Positions 17,978 to 26,005 of a DNA stretch of 64,000 nucleotides are shown here, piece after piece. This DNA comes from an uncultured Aquimarina sp. (GTDB lineage Bacteria; Bacteroidota; Bacteroidia; Flavobacteriales; Flavobacteriaceae). Position 1 is the first letter of the stretch; every line of letters starts with the position of its first letter. Location: the NCBI GenBank assembly GCA_947498455.1, contig CANMKK010000007.1:1-64000 (forward strand). The letters run 5' to 3'. The notes below the pieces were generated by a model. That model saw nothing but the letters and a program-made list of their open reading frames with translations. It had not been told where the DNA came from and made no database searches. The position numbers and the translations under genes are program-made.

Positions 17978-20146
17978 CTAAAAGCTTTTTTTAGGTTGGT
18001 AATCCGGATGCCCTGTTTGCCAAAAAGCAAAGGACAATACATCCGCCATATCTTTATAGTATTTTTCTTTTACATAATTAACCCCATGTCCTGCATTAAA
18101 ATCCACTGATAAGAGTATTGGTTTATCAGAAGTATTGGCCGCCTGTAACCTAGCCACAAACTTAGCAGGATCCCATGCAACAACTTTAGAATCTTTTATT
18201 CCGGTTGTTATAAAAGTAGCTGGATATGGTGATTTATCTTTTATATTATGATATGAATCCATTTCTAACAAAGCTCTAAATTCTATAGAATCTTTTGTTG
18301 ACCCAAACTCTTTTATACTATTGGGTCCATTAGGTTGTATTTCTGATCGTATCATATTCATAGCAGGTACATCCGCAATGGCAACAGCAAATAGATCTGG
18401 TCTTTCGGTTATAGCCCTACCTACCATAATTCCTCCTGCACTGACTCCATAAATCACTGTTTTGTTTTTTGATGTATATCCTCTTTCTATTAGGTACTCT
18501 GCACAAGAGATAGCATCTTTCCATGTATTAGGTTTTGACGTTTTATATCCTCCTTTATGCCATAAATCTCCTTTTTCTCCGCCTCCTCTAACGTGAGGCA
18601 CCACTAACACCCCTCCTTCCATTACCCATGTAAGCAATGGGATAGAAAAAAAAGGAGTAAAAGATGCTCCATACGCGCCATAACCAAGGATTAAAGTACT
18701 ATTAATCCCGTTTTTCTTTATATTTCTTTGATGTATAATTGAAATTGGGATCAATACTCCATCATGAGATACAATTTCTGTCTCTTGTACTACTAAATCT
18801 ACAAACTCAGAATCAACATTCTCAGAAAAAATAATAGGCTTAGAAAAAGTCTTCTTATCCAAATTATATGAATACAAGCTATAAGGTGTAGTCCAACCTC
18901 TAACAGAAACGTATAAGTTTTTTCCATCAGATTCTAAATAACTAGCACCAGAAGCTTTTGGTAATGTAATCTCCTTTTCCCTTAACTCAGTATCTAAAAG
19001 AGACAACCTAGATGTCACTCCATTCTTTAAAGTTGTAAAATAAATTCCCTTTGGAGTTACTTCAAAATCTAAAATAAGCTGGTTCTTTTTTTCTTTAACC
19101 AAAACTTCAGGGTTTATAAAATTAGGAGCACTTACTGGTGTCCTGCATATTTTGTAGTTCGAAGCATTTTTTCCGCTAAGAAATATGATATCTCCTTCAT
19201 AAAACACAAAATCTTTTATCTTATCTTCTTTTCTAAATAACTGTTCCCATTTTGGTTTTCCATTATATACCTCATCGATATTAGCATAATAAACATCTTT
19301 ATATCGAGAGTCACCATCTAATATTCCTAAAACATACTTATCCTTATTAGACTTATAAGATACTATAGGATAGTCCTCTTCCTTTATCGTTAATTGTGGG
19401 TAATCTGATTTTGAAAAAATACTATTTATTTTTTTCGAATCTTCTCCCAACTTGTATACTGCAGACTTAGTATTAAGCATAAAGTCCCTTTCTGTTATAT
19501 TTAAACGAGGAATATGCTGATAAATAATTCCTGAATTATCCGGCAGCCAACTTATTCCTCCTAAGCTTGCAGGGTTCGTATTTGTAATAATTTCGGAAGA
19601 TACCTTTTTGGTTTTAATATCAATAATTATTATTTCGGACACCTCTTCTCCTTCTTTTGCCAAACCAATAGCTACTTTTGTTTCATCCCAATTAGGTTTA
19701 AAATAAGTTATGGTATGTAAAAATCCGGATTTAGACCTATGCCATAAAGGATCGTATAAGCATATTTCTTTTTTTAAGTTTAAATAACTTCTGTAGTACA
19801 ACTTGGGTATCTCCTCAACTGACCGCTGCTTTAAATAAAAGTATGTTCCTAGATCAGTTATTAAAGTTTTCGAAATATTCGAGTTTTCCTTTTCATCATA
19901 TTTCTTCTGCTTTTCGAATAAGTAATCTCGATTAGGAATCAAACTCAAGATTTCGCTACTATGCTCCTCTTGCTTTCTTAACCATTTAATCACTGCTACA
20001 TCCTTTAAATTTTCCAAATTCCTATAAGGATCTTTTATAGCGATTCCATAATACTTATCTATCTCAATTTTTGAAGGCGCAAGAGGCGTATACCTCTCAG
20101 GGCCACAAGAAACTATTAATATAAAAAGAAAAACTCTTTTAAACAT
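17978..20146 (-). CDS. Lipoprotein prolyl oligopeptidase-family serine peptidase (S9)
   Basis: 722 residues. A lipoprotein signal peptide ends at Cys14 (LIVSC), placing it at a membrane surface, unlike typical cytosolic prolyl oligopeptidases. Residues about 25-440 form the N-terminal beta-propeller, and 450-722 the alpha/beta-hydrolase domain. The nucleophile is Ser569 in GVSAGG, the His is in NAGHGVNY near residue 695, and the Asp is probably in GIKDSKV before it. The family cleaves after proline in short peptides. The gene starts 11 nt after a double-glycine peptide precursor whose presumed core contains two prolines, so it may process or degrade that peptide; that link is inferred from the operon. 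Confidence 0.85.
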   Translation of the reverse strand: MFKRVFLFILIVSCGPERYTPLAPSKIEIDKYYGIAIKDPYRNLENLKDVAVIKWLRKQEEHSSEILSLIPNRDYLFEKQKKYDEKENSNISKTLITDLGTYFYLKQRSVEEIPKLYYRSYLNLKKEICLYDPLWHRSKSGFLHTITYFKPNWDETKVAIGLAKEGEEVSEIIIIDIKTKKVSSEIITNTNPASLGGISWLPDNSGIIYQHIPRLNITERDFMLNTKSAVYKLGEDSKKINSIFSKSDYPQLTIKEEDYPIVSYKSNKDKYVLGILDGDSRYKDVYYANIDEVYNGKPKWEQLFRKEDKIKDFVFYEGDIIFLSGKNASNYKICRTPVSAPNFINPEVLVKEKKNQLILDFEVTPKGIYFTTLKNGVTSRLSLLDTELREKEITLPKASGASYLESDGKNLYVSVRGWTTPYSLYSYNLDKKTFSKPIIFSENVDSEFVDLVVQETEIVSHDGVLIPISIIHQRNIKKNGINSTLILGYGAYGASFTPFFSIPLLTWVMEGGVLVVPHVRGGGEKGDLWHKGGYKTSKPNTWKDAISCAEYLIERGYTSKNKTVIYGVSAGGIMVGRAITERPDLFAVAIADVPAMNMIRSEIQPNGPNSIKEFGSTKDSIEFRALLEMDSYHNIKDKSPYPATFITTGIKDSKVVAWDPAKFVARLQAANTSDKPILLSVDFNAGHGVNYVKEKYYKDMADVLSFAFWQTGHPDYQPKKSF

Positions 20147-20157
20147 CCTACGTATTA

Positions 20158-20319
20158 CTAACCGTTATATGCTGGACAAGTTGGTCTATCACTTTTATAC
20201 TGATCGTAATCTTCATCCTCACCAGTACCTCCACCACCTATGATATATTTTAGGTTTTTAATTTTAGCTACTTGTAATTTATCTAATTTTAATTTACCGT
20301 GATTTGTTGAATTTTTCAT
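20158..20319 (-). CDS. Double-glycine RiPP/bacteriocin-like precursor peptide
   Basis: 53 residues, ATG at 20319, TAG at 20160-20158. The leader (MKNSTNHGKLKLDKLQVAKI...) has the Lys/Leu-rich KLKLDKLxVAKIxNLxxIxGG pattern of Bacteroidota double-glycine natural-product precursors. The run GGGG at about 28-31 would mark the leader/core border, and the core is acidic then ends in DRPTCPAYNG, with one Cys, two Pro and a Thr. It directly precedes a lipoprotein prolyl oligopeptidase in the same operon. A TAGTTTTG -7-like element lies at 20355-20348. No LanB/LanC, radical SAM or C39 transporter is seen nearby, so any modification enzymes must be elsewhere. Confidence 0.7.
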   Translation of the reverse strand: MKNSTNHGKLKLDKLQVAKIKNLKYIIGGGGTGEDEDYDQYKSDRPTCPAYNG

Positions 20320-20459
20320 TTGTTGAATTATTTATGATTGAACAATTCAAAACTAGATATATCAACTCTGTTTATGATCCTAAAATCAGGGGTGCCTATC
20401 TGGATTCCTGAAAACAGACTTTCAAATTACTGATAAACAATTTATTAGCCAGTAAAAAA

Positions 20460-22169
20460 TTACAACACAGTTTCTCTTTCCATTAGTTTTTTGATAAAAT
20501 AAGAAGGATATATTCCTGTTTTTTTATGAAAAGATTTCGAAAATGCTTCTGTAGTATTAAACCCAATCTCTTTAGATATTGCTTTTATTGTGTAATTTCT
20601 AAATTTGCTGTCATCTTTTAATCTATCTATTGCATGATCAATTCTCAGGTCATTTATATAATTACTAAAGCTTTTTTGTTTGTATGAGTTTACTATTTTG
20701 GATAAATACTTAGAGTTGGTATTGAATTCTTTTGCTAAGGAATTGGTGGTAATATCAGCCTTTAAGAAACCTCTTCTTTTTTCAAAACTTTGTAATGACT
20801 TAAGAATCTTATCTATAATTTCTTGTGCTATATTGATTGAGGTACTAGTTTTCTCAATTTTTTCTGAACTAATTTCTTCTTCTTTTTTTACTGATCTGGT
20901 CCTTAATAATTCTTCAAACCTTTGTTGATACTTTTTTCTTTTCCTTAAGTTAAAAATCAATAAAACAATTGTCAAAGAACTAATCCCCACTAATAAGGAT
21001 ACAACAATAAAAGAGGTTTTATTTTTAGTTTCTAAAGAGCTAATGATTTTTTCTTTTTCATTGAGTAACTCCGGTGTATCATATTCCTTTACTATTTTCT
21101 CTTTTAGATAATTGTTATTAATTTTCGCAATACTGTCGAATTTTAATAATTTTTCGATGTAGAATAACTGACTATCCACATTTTCATTTGATTTATAATA
21201 GTTTATAAAATGCTCATAGGTTTCTCTTACAATTGGAGTCGGATAGTTTATGATACCATAAACAGAATCCACTTTTTTAAAGTTGACATTCGCATCTTCT
21301 ATGTTACCCTGAGTAAGTCTTATTTTCCCAATATGAAAAAAGGCATTAATTAAAAATGATTTATCTTCTAGACTGGACAAGCCTTTTAAAGATTTGTGTA
21401 TCGTATCATATGCCTGCTCATATTTCTCTTCATTATATAGATTAACCCCTTTATTTAAGACAAATCTATTATACGTTTCATCTTGTATTTCTCTAGATAA
21501 TCCAATTCCTTTGTTTATATAATAATTAGAAGAGTCTATTTGATTATTTTTAGTGTATGTCTCACTGAGTAACACTAATGAGGCTAGAAGCCAAGGTGGA
21601 TCAATAGGTGTTTTAGAATTCTCATAATCATAACATTCCTTTAATAACAACAGAGCTTCTTTATAATTTCCGGTTCTTCCTTTTAGTCTTCCTATATTAT
21701 GTTTAGTTATATATATGTATTCTTTATTATTAACTTCATATGCAGATTCCAAAGCAAGTAAATAATTATCTATTGCTTTTCTATAAGCCCCTTTCTTATA
21801 ATAATGCCCTCCTTTAAAAGAGTACGCAATCGTAGGGTATTTAAAATCTTTGCTGGCTTTGCTTAGATATATTGAAGTATCTAATAGTTTAAGCTTTTGT
21901 ATTTCTTCTTTTTGATAAAAAGCTAAAAAACTATAAGCTTTTGCAACCTCCAGATTTTGCTCTTCATCCTTCCCTTTTTGCAGATATGTATTTAAGTACA
22001 CCAATGACTTAGCAGTATCTCTAACGACTAAATAATAAGCGTCATATAATTCTTGATATGTTTTGTTTTGTAATGAATCTGGTATTTCAAAGTTTTGATT
22101 TTTTTGCGAAAATGACATTGTTACACAAAAGCATAATGCCACTATATACAGATTTAGATTAACTTTCAT
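20460..22169 (-). CDS. Membrane-bound TPR/AraC-family transcriptional regulator
   Basis: 569 residues with a signal peptide (MKVNLNLYIVALCFCVTMSFS), about seven TPR-like helical repeats at 25-360, a transmembrane helix near 383-408 (SFIVVSLLVGISSLTIVLLIF), a coiled linker, and a C-terminal AraC helix-turn-helix pair at about 465-560 (LAKEFNTNSKYLSKIVNSY; IKAISKEIGFNTTEAFSKSF). This architecture places a periplasmic TPR sensor on a cytosolic DNA-binding domain and is common in Flavobacteriia. It lies just upstream of the peptide precursor/peptidase operon on the same strand and divergent from the tandem exported peptides, so either may be its target. Confidence 0.88.
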   Translation of the reverse strand: MKVNLNLYIVALCFCVTMSFSQKNQNFEIPDSLQNKTYQELYDAYYLVVRDTAKSLVYLNTYLQKGKDEEQNLEVAKAYSFLAFYQKEEIQKLKLLDTSIYLSKASKDFKYPTIAYSFKGGHYYKKGAYRKAIDNYLLALESAYEVNNKEYIYITKHNIGRLKGRTGNYKEALLLLKECYDYENSKTPIDPPWLLASLVLLSETYTKNNQIDSSNYYINKGIGLSREIQDETYNRFVLNKGVNLYNEEKYEQAYDTIHKSLKGLSSLEDKSFLINAFFHIGKIRLTQGNIEDANVNFKKVDSVYGIINYPTPIVRETYEHFINYYKSNENVDSQLFYIEKLLKFDSIAKINNNYLKEKIVKEYDTPELLNEKEKIISSLETKNKTSFIVVSLLVGISSLTIVLLIFNLRKRKKYQQRFEELLRTRSVKKEEEISSEKIEKTSTSINIAQEIIDKILKSLQSFEKRRGFLKADITTNSLAKEFNTNSKYLSKIVNSYKQKSFSNYINDLRIDHAIDRLKDDSKFRNYTIKAISKEIGFNTTEAFSKSFHKKTGIYPSYFIKKLMERETVL

Positions 22170-22603
22170 AGGTTTAAGAGATGATTGATGATGAATATTA
22201 TTTTTATTACGAATGACCTATTTTATGTCACGCAACTCAATAGGGATAGTAAACTCTCATTATATCATTCTTCTTTGATTGAGATTTAGATATAATTAAA
22301 AAAGAAATATTCCCAAAATTTCCCTTAACAATCACAATCCTATAAAGTTCTAAAAGTAACTGCATAATTCTATGAAAGAATTGAGCAAAACTAATATAAG
22401 GTTTATTAGACATATACATTTTTCAAGTAAATATACTGGGGTATTATTCTGACAACATAAAAATATAGTTTTTTCCATTCTAAACACAAATAATTTCAAA
22501 AACATTACTAAACAACTGAAAATAAACACATTAAATGTACTTAAATTAACCACGAATTCACAGAATTCCGACACTGGTTTCGTAGAATGACGAGTTCCTT
22601 CAC
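22170..22603. other. Gene-free region upstream of the AraC gene and exported-peptide genes
   Basis: No convincing gene: the short minus-strand frames here lack family resemblance and good starts. The stretch should contain the promoter of the AraC-type gene on the minus strand. I see no repeat or RNA structure I would defend. The plus-strand promoter of the peptide genes begins just after it. Confidence 0.4.
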
Positions 22604-22635
22604 TTGTTTTATGGCTTTTCCATCACATATATTTG
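22604..22635 (+). promoter_or_regulatory. Promoter of the tandem exported-peptide genes
   Basis: TTG at 22604-22606, 21-nt spacer, then TATATTTG at 22628-22635: the same geometry as the HU promoter. It implies a 5' leader of about 95 nt before the first peptide gene. No equivalent element is seen before the second copy, so the two are probably co-transcribed. Confidence 0.6.
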
Positions 22636-22737
22636 CCTCGATCAAACAATACAAATGATGTTGCGCAACATTAAAAAAGGAGTAACCTGAAAATCCTAAA
22701 TAATAGAGTAAGGAAACAAACATTAAAATTCATTAAA

Positions 22738-22950
22738 ATGAAAAACTTATTAAAACTTACTTGTGGATTAGCTGTAGCTGGAGTATTCTTTATCTCTAAC
22801 ATTACTACTGCAAACGAAAATAATGAAACTGTAACTTTAGAAGAAATATCTATTGCTAATGAAGATATATCTGAAGAGTTTGGTCCAAAAGGATGGTGGG
22901 TACTTGTATCTTCTGATTATGTTCTTGGTGGTAGCGGTGGCGCTAACTAA
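22738..22950 (+). CDS. Small exported peptide, copy 1
   Basis: 70 residues. A Sec-type signal sequence (MKNLLKLTCGLAVAGVFFIS) is followed by a Glu-rich segment (TLEEISIANEDISEE) and a conserved hydrophobic C-terminal block WWVLVSSDYVLGG ending SGGAN. Predicted mature peptide is about 42-46 residues. No known family is recognised; it is not an NVEALA peptide. A paralogue follows at 23094 and, downstream, a membrane-anchored protein and an HTTM protein. Function may be a secreted signal, a bacteriocin-like peptide, or a modification substrate. Confidence 0.75.
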   Translation: MKNLLKLTCGLAVAGVFFISNITTANENNETVTLEEISIANEDISEEFGPKGWWVLVSSDYVLGGSGGAN

Positions 22951-22958
22951 AAATATTT

Positions 22959-22984
22959 ATACCAGTTCCTACATGAAATGGTAT
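22959..22984. repeat. Short palindrome ATACCA...TGGTAT after copy 1
   Basis: Nine-nt arms (one mismatch) around an 8-nt loop, directly after the first peptide stop codon. Its ends, ATACCA and TGGTAT, are the same as those of the longer inverted-repeat element at 29446-29607. It could attenuate transcription into copy 2, but lacks a T run. Confidence 0.4.
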
Positions 22985-23093
22985 TAGTAAAACATCAGAA
23001 AGTTTAGACACACTCTTTCTAACTTTCTAACAAAAGGAGTTTCCTGAAAATCCTATAAAACAGAGTAGGGATCAAACATCAAAATTTATTAAA

Positions 23094-23309
23094 ATGAAAA
23101 ATTTATTAAAACTTACTTGTGGATTAGCTGTAGCTGGAGTATTCTTTATCTCTAACCTTACTACTGCAAATGAAAACAATGAAACTGTAGCTTTAGAAGA
23201 AATATCTATCGCAAATGAAGAAATCTCTGAAGAAATGGTGGCTAAATGGTGGGTACTTGTATCTTCTGACTACGTTCTTGGTGGTGGTGGAGCTAGTGGT
23301 GCAAACTAG
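23094..23309 (+). CDS. Small exported peptide, copy 2
   Basis: 71 residues. The signal sequence differs from copy 1 by one residue, the Glu-rich segment is retained (ALEEISIANEEISEE), and the C-terminal block WWVLVSSDYVLGG is identical. The copies differ mainly in the segment before WWV (MVAK instead of FGPKG) and in the Gly/Ala tail (GGASGAN). Strict conservation of the Trp/Tyr block against a variable tail suggests the block is functional. A strong terminator follows. Confidence 0.75.
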   Translation: MKNLLKLTCGLAVAGVFFISNLTTANENNETVALEEISIANEEISEEMVAKWWVLVSSDYVLGGGGASGAN

Positions 23310-23329
23310 TAATAGCTTATAAAACATCT

Positions 23330-23366
23330 AAAAGAGGATGTCATTGAAAACGAACATCCTCTTTTT
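23330..23366 (+). terminator. Terminator after the exported-peptide genes
   Basis: An 11-12 bp perfect stem AAAAGAGGATG with a 12-nt loop and a T5 tail. It separates the peptide transcript from the HTTM genes, unless readthrough occurs. Confidence 0.8.
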
Positions 23367-23562
23367 GATTATTCATAAAGAGAAGAAGTAAAAGAATAAC
23401 ATTTCTACAACCTCTTGGATATAACATTCAAAACCTCTAAGCATTTCTAGCTCCTTCAGCTAAACAATTTCGGATAAGAAAATCACACTATTATTATCTC
23501 TGGTTAACAGTCATCTTAATAAATAGCTTCTATTCGTTTTAAAAACTCAAAAAAACATAACA

Positions 23563-24114
23563 ATGGATCTAAAAAAGAAACTATTGCTTTTTCTGATGTT
23601 TCACATCGTGCTAGTAATAACGGTAAATCTATTCTCATTTAGTGAATTCGAGAGTTCCAGATTAAAAAATTTAAATCCCATAGGAAATTGGTATATCAAT
23701 GAAACTGCTTTATCTCCACCTGCAGAACCATTAAAAAGTGCTATCGGATTTTATACTAATATGACAGGAACGAACCGTGGATACGAATTTTTCTCTCCGA
23801 ATGTTTCATCCGGATCCGTTAAACTCAGGTTTATATCAGATGATGGAAGAGAACTACAATTAACAAAATCTTTAGAATCAGAGGTCAAAGTTCTGACAGC
23901 CACTATTTATTATTTCAAAAAAATAACCAAAACGAAGGTAAGGGATTCTATAACCCGCTCTATATGTAAAAGACTATTCGAGAAATACGGTGATGTTAAT
24001 TCTATTAAGGTATACTTAAAGATGAGACACACAGATCCTATAAACGGTATAGATCCCGAAAATTTCCAAACTAAGGAAAAGGAAATACTATTATCAACCG
24101 TACAAAAAAATTAA
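23563..24114 (+). CDS. Membrane-anchored partner protein of HTTM (DUF5819-like)
   Basis: 183 residues. One N-terminal transmembrane or signal-anchor helix (KLLLFLMFHIVLVITVNLFSF) is followed by an extracytoplasmic domain containing GYEFFSPNVSSGSVKLRF. The FFSPN-type motif and its position beside an HTTM gene resemble the DUF5819/HTTM-associated soluble domain, which in other proteins is fused C-terminally to HTTM. The next gene starts 3 nt after the stop, so the two products probably act together. The family name is tentative and the activity unknown. Confidence 0.6.
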   Translation: MDLKKKLLLFLMFHIVLVITVNLFSFSEFESSRLKNLNPIGNWYINETALSPPAEPLKSAIGFYTNMTGTNRGYEFFSPNVSSGSVKLRFISDDGRELQLTKSLESEVKVLTATIYYFKKITKTKVRDSITRSICKRLFEKYGDVNSIKVYLKMRHTDPINGIDPENFQTKEKEILLSTVQKN

Positions 24115-24117
24115 GAC

Positions 24118-25026
24118 ATGACTTTCAATATCGGTAATTTTTGGGAGATCCCATTAAAAAACAAATTAGATCTATACATAAAAGCAATTGCCATATTTTG
24201 CTTACTAAATATACTTTCTTTACTACCTGATATTTATGATATCTATAGTAAGAATGGTTTAATTTCATCAGACATTGTATCTCAATATCTATATCCGTAT
24301 TCTCCAAAATTAGAATGGATACTTTCTGTATTTAACTTTACATCCATTGACAATGGATTAGTTACACAATTCATTGTTGCTATCTATATTTTATCCTTAT
24401 TCTTTATAATAATGAAATATAAACCGCTCATATCTTCCATTATAGCCTGGGTTCTTCATGTGATGTTTGTAAATTCTAGTTATTTTTTCTCGTATGGCGC
24501 TGATTATTTTATAACATTTGGATTATTCATGGTCATCTTATTTACGATAGCAGAAAATCAAAAAAATGAAGATAAAAAAGAGTTGTTTTCTGTGTACGCC
24601 ATCCGGTTTATACAAATCCATCTATGTATGGTTTATTTCTTTGCCGGTGCCGGAAAAGCACTAGGAACGGATTGGTTTGATGGAAATGCCATTTGGTATG
24701 TAATAAATACGTACGCTCCCGACCTATCACAGGCATATTTTTACAAAATGCTTTCATACCCTATGGCCTTGAAAATATTAGGATGGGGAACATTAATATT
24801 CGAACTTTTTTACCCGATCCTGATCTATTTTAAGAAAACAAGAAAACTAACCCTCATCACTATTATCAGTTTACATATAGGAATTATGGTAGTAATGAAC
24901 TTTTACACTTTTGGACTAATCATGATCTTATTGAATTTGGTTGCTTTTGGACATTACTTCACAACTGAATATCAAGCGATTAAATTGTTTTTGAATAAGA
25001 AAAAAATGTTAATTCAATTCAAATAA
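24118..25026 (+). CDS. HTTM-domain membrane protein (vitamin K-dependent carboxylase relative)
   Basis: 302 residues with about eight hydrophobic helices. HTTM signatures visible are FFSYGADYF, the central QIHLCMVYFFAGAGKALG followed by WFDGNAIWYV, ELFYPILIYF and LHIGIMVVMNFY. HTTM domains are the membrane part of vitamin K-dependent gamma-glutamyl carboxylase and of many bacterial proteins of unknown activity; this copy lacks the large lumenal domain, which may be supplied by the 183-residue neighbour. Two Glu-rich exported peptides lie immediately upstream and could be substrates; that is inference. Confidence 0.82.
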   Translation: MTFNIGNFWEIPLKNKLDLYIKAIAIFCLLNILSLLPDIYDIYSKNGLISSDIVSQYLYPYSPKLEWILSVFNFTSIDNGLVTQFIVAIYILSLFFIIMKYKPLISSIIAWVLHVMFVNSSYFFSYGADYFITFGLFMVILFTIAENQKNEDKKELFSVYAIRFIQIHLCMVYFFAGAGKALGTDWFDGNAIWYVINTYAPDLSQAYFYKMLSYPMALKILGWGTLIFELFYPILIYFKKTRKLTLITIISLHIGIMVVMNFYTFGLIMILLNLVAFGHYFTTEYQAIKLFLNKKKMLIQFK

Positions 25027-25036
25027 TGTAAAAAAC

Positions 25037-25071
25037 AAACAAGATACATTGTATACCTATGTATTTTGTTT
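25037..25071. promoter_or_regulatory. PadR operator-like palindrome
   Basis: Two 13-nt arms (25037-25049 and 25059-25071, one mismatch) with core ATACAT-N9-ATGTAT. A TATATTTG promoter element follows immediately at 25072-25079, with TTG (25049-25051) inside the operator, so a bound repressor would cover the promoter. The core 25044-25064 matches 18 of 21 positions of a second site at 26006-26026. Confidence 0.7.
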
Positions 25072-25083
25072 TATATTTGACGT

Positions 25084-25419
25084 ATGAATTCAGAATTTGT
25101 AAACAAATGGCAATCACAGGTAAAAAAAGGAACATTAGCCTTTATATTACTAAACGTTTTGAAAAATAATGAGTTTTACGGATATGAATTGATAGAAGAA
25201 GTTAGAAAATATACGACTATAGAAATTGCAGAAGGAACACTATATCCATTAATGAATAGATTAAAAAAAGAAGGATTAGTATCCTCTAAATGGGTTGAAC
25301 AGGAATCAGGAATTCCCCGAAAATATTACCAACTGACCGATATAGGAACAGTAACTTTAAAAGAAATGGTAGTATACTGGCGAAGCCTAGGAGACTCTAT
25401 CGAAAAGATTACAATATGA
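25084..25419 (+). CDS. PadR-family transcriptional regulator
   Basis: 111 residues with the compact PadR winged helix: GTLAFILLNVLKNNEFYGYELIEEV, then the recognition part EIAEGTLYPLMNRLKKEGLV and the wing GIPRKYYQLTDIG. These are typically repressors of membrane or efflux genes, often autoregulated. The gene overlaps the downstream HAAS-type membrane gene by 4 nt. The -7 element at 25072-25079 puts the transcript start almost on the ATG, so the mRNA may be leaderless or nearly so. Confidence 0.9.
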   Translation: MNSEFVNKWQSQVKKGTLAFILLNVLKNNEFYGYELIEEVRKYTTIEIAEGTLYPLMNRLKKEGLVSSKWVEQESGIPRKYYQLTDIGTVTLKEMVVYWRSLGDSIEKITI

Positions 25420-25991
25420 AGGCTATTGAATTTAAAAATAAATCCGCTAAGAAAATCTATGATAGCTATATCAGAAGGGTTCGTAGGACTACAAAAGTCT
25501 TATCGAATACTGATCAAGAGGATATTCTTATGGAATTTAACAGCCATATTTATGAAGCTTTACAACAAAAAGGAGTTGATGATGAAGTAGCTGATTTACT
25601 TCACATTACTCAGGAATTAGGAGATCCCGAAATTGTACTTAAAAGCCTGATCGCAGAAAAAAAATTAAATCAAGCTACAAAGACTTTTAACCCCAAGCAT
25701 ATCGTACAGGCAATGTTTCTAAACACCAAACGTGGTGGTGTCTTTTTTATATTTGCAGCTCTATATCTAAGCTTGTTTTCTTTTATAATTCTGATCATTT
25801 TTAAAATCGTAAATCCTGACAAAACAGGGTTATACTTTTCTGATAACAAGTTTGTTGCTCTAGGTATATTAGACACCAATAACCCAACCACCGAAGTATT
25901 AGGGAATTGGTTTATTCCGGTGATGCTTATCAATCTTTTGTTTTTCTATTTTCTAACCACATTATTGATGAAATTAACTAAAAAGAAGTAA
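25416..25991 (+). CDS. HAAS-type (PadR-associated) membrane protein
   Basis: 191 residues: an N-terminal helical HAAS/DUF1700-like domain (about 1-85; SNTDQEDILMEFNSHIYEAL, ELGDPEIVLKSLIAE) followed by two membrane helices (near 108-130 and 165-185). PadR-HAAS pairs with ATGA overlap are common, and the membrane protein is thought to relay a signal to the regulator. No enzymatic motif is seen. Confidence 0.75.
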   Translation: MKAIEFKNKSAKKIYDSYIRRVRRTTKVLSNTDQEDILMEFNSHIYEALQQKGVDDEVADLLHITQELGDPEIVLKSLIAEKKLNQATKTFNPKHIVQAMFLNTKRGGVFFIFAALYLSLFSFIILIIFKIVNPDKTGLYFSDNKFVALGILDTNNPTTEVLGNWFIPVMLINLLFFYFLTTLLMKLTKKK

Positions 25992-26005
25992 AAAAATTTA
26001 ATCTA

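Larger units (their letters stand above)
22675..23309 (+). repeat. Tandem gene duplication (two units about 357 bp apart)
   Basis: Unit 1 (22675-22950) and unit 2 (23032-23309) share the AAAGGAGT...CCTGAAAATCCT leader, the spacing to the start codon, and most of the peptide-coding sequence. Conservation of the leader suggests a recent duplication and a shared translational or RNA signal upstream of each start. Confidence 0.85.

Noticed and set aside
22237..22723. Three small minus-strand ORFs of 60-74 codons between the AraC gene and the peptide genes
   Set aside because: They overlap one another, have unusual composition with no family motif, and run against the promoter found at 22604-22635.
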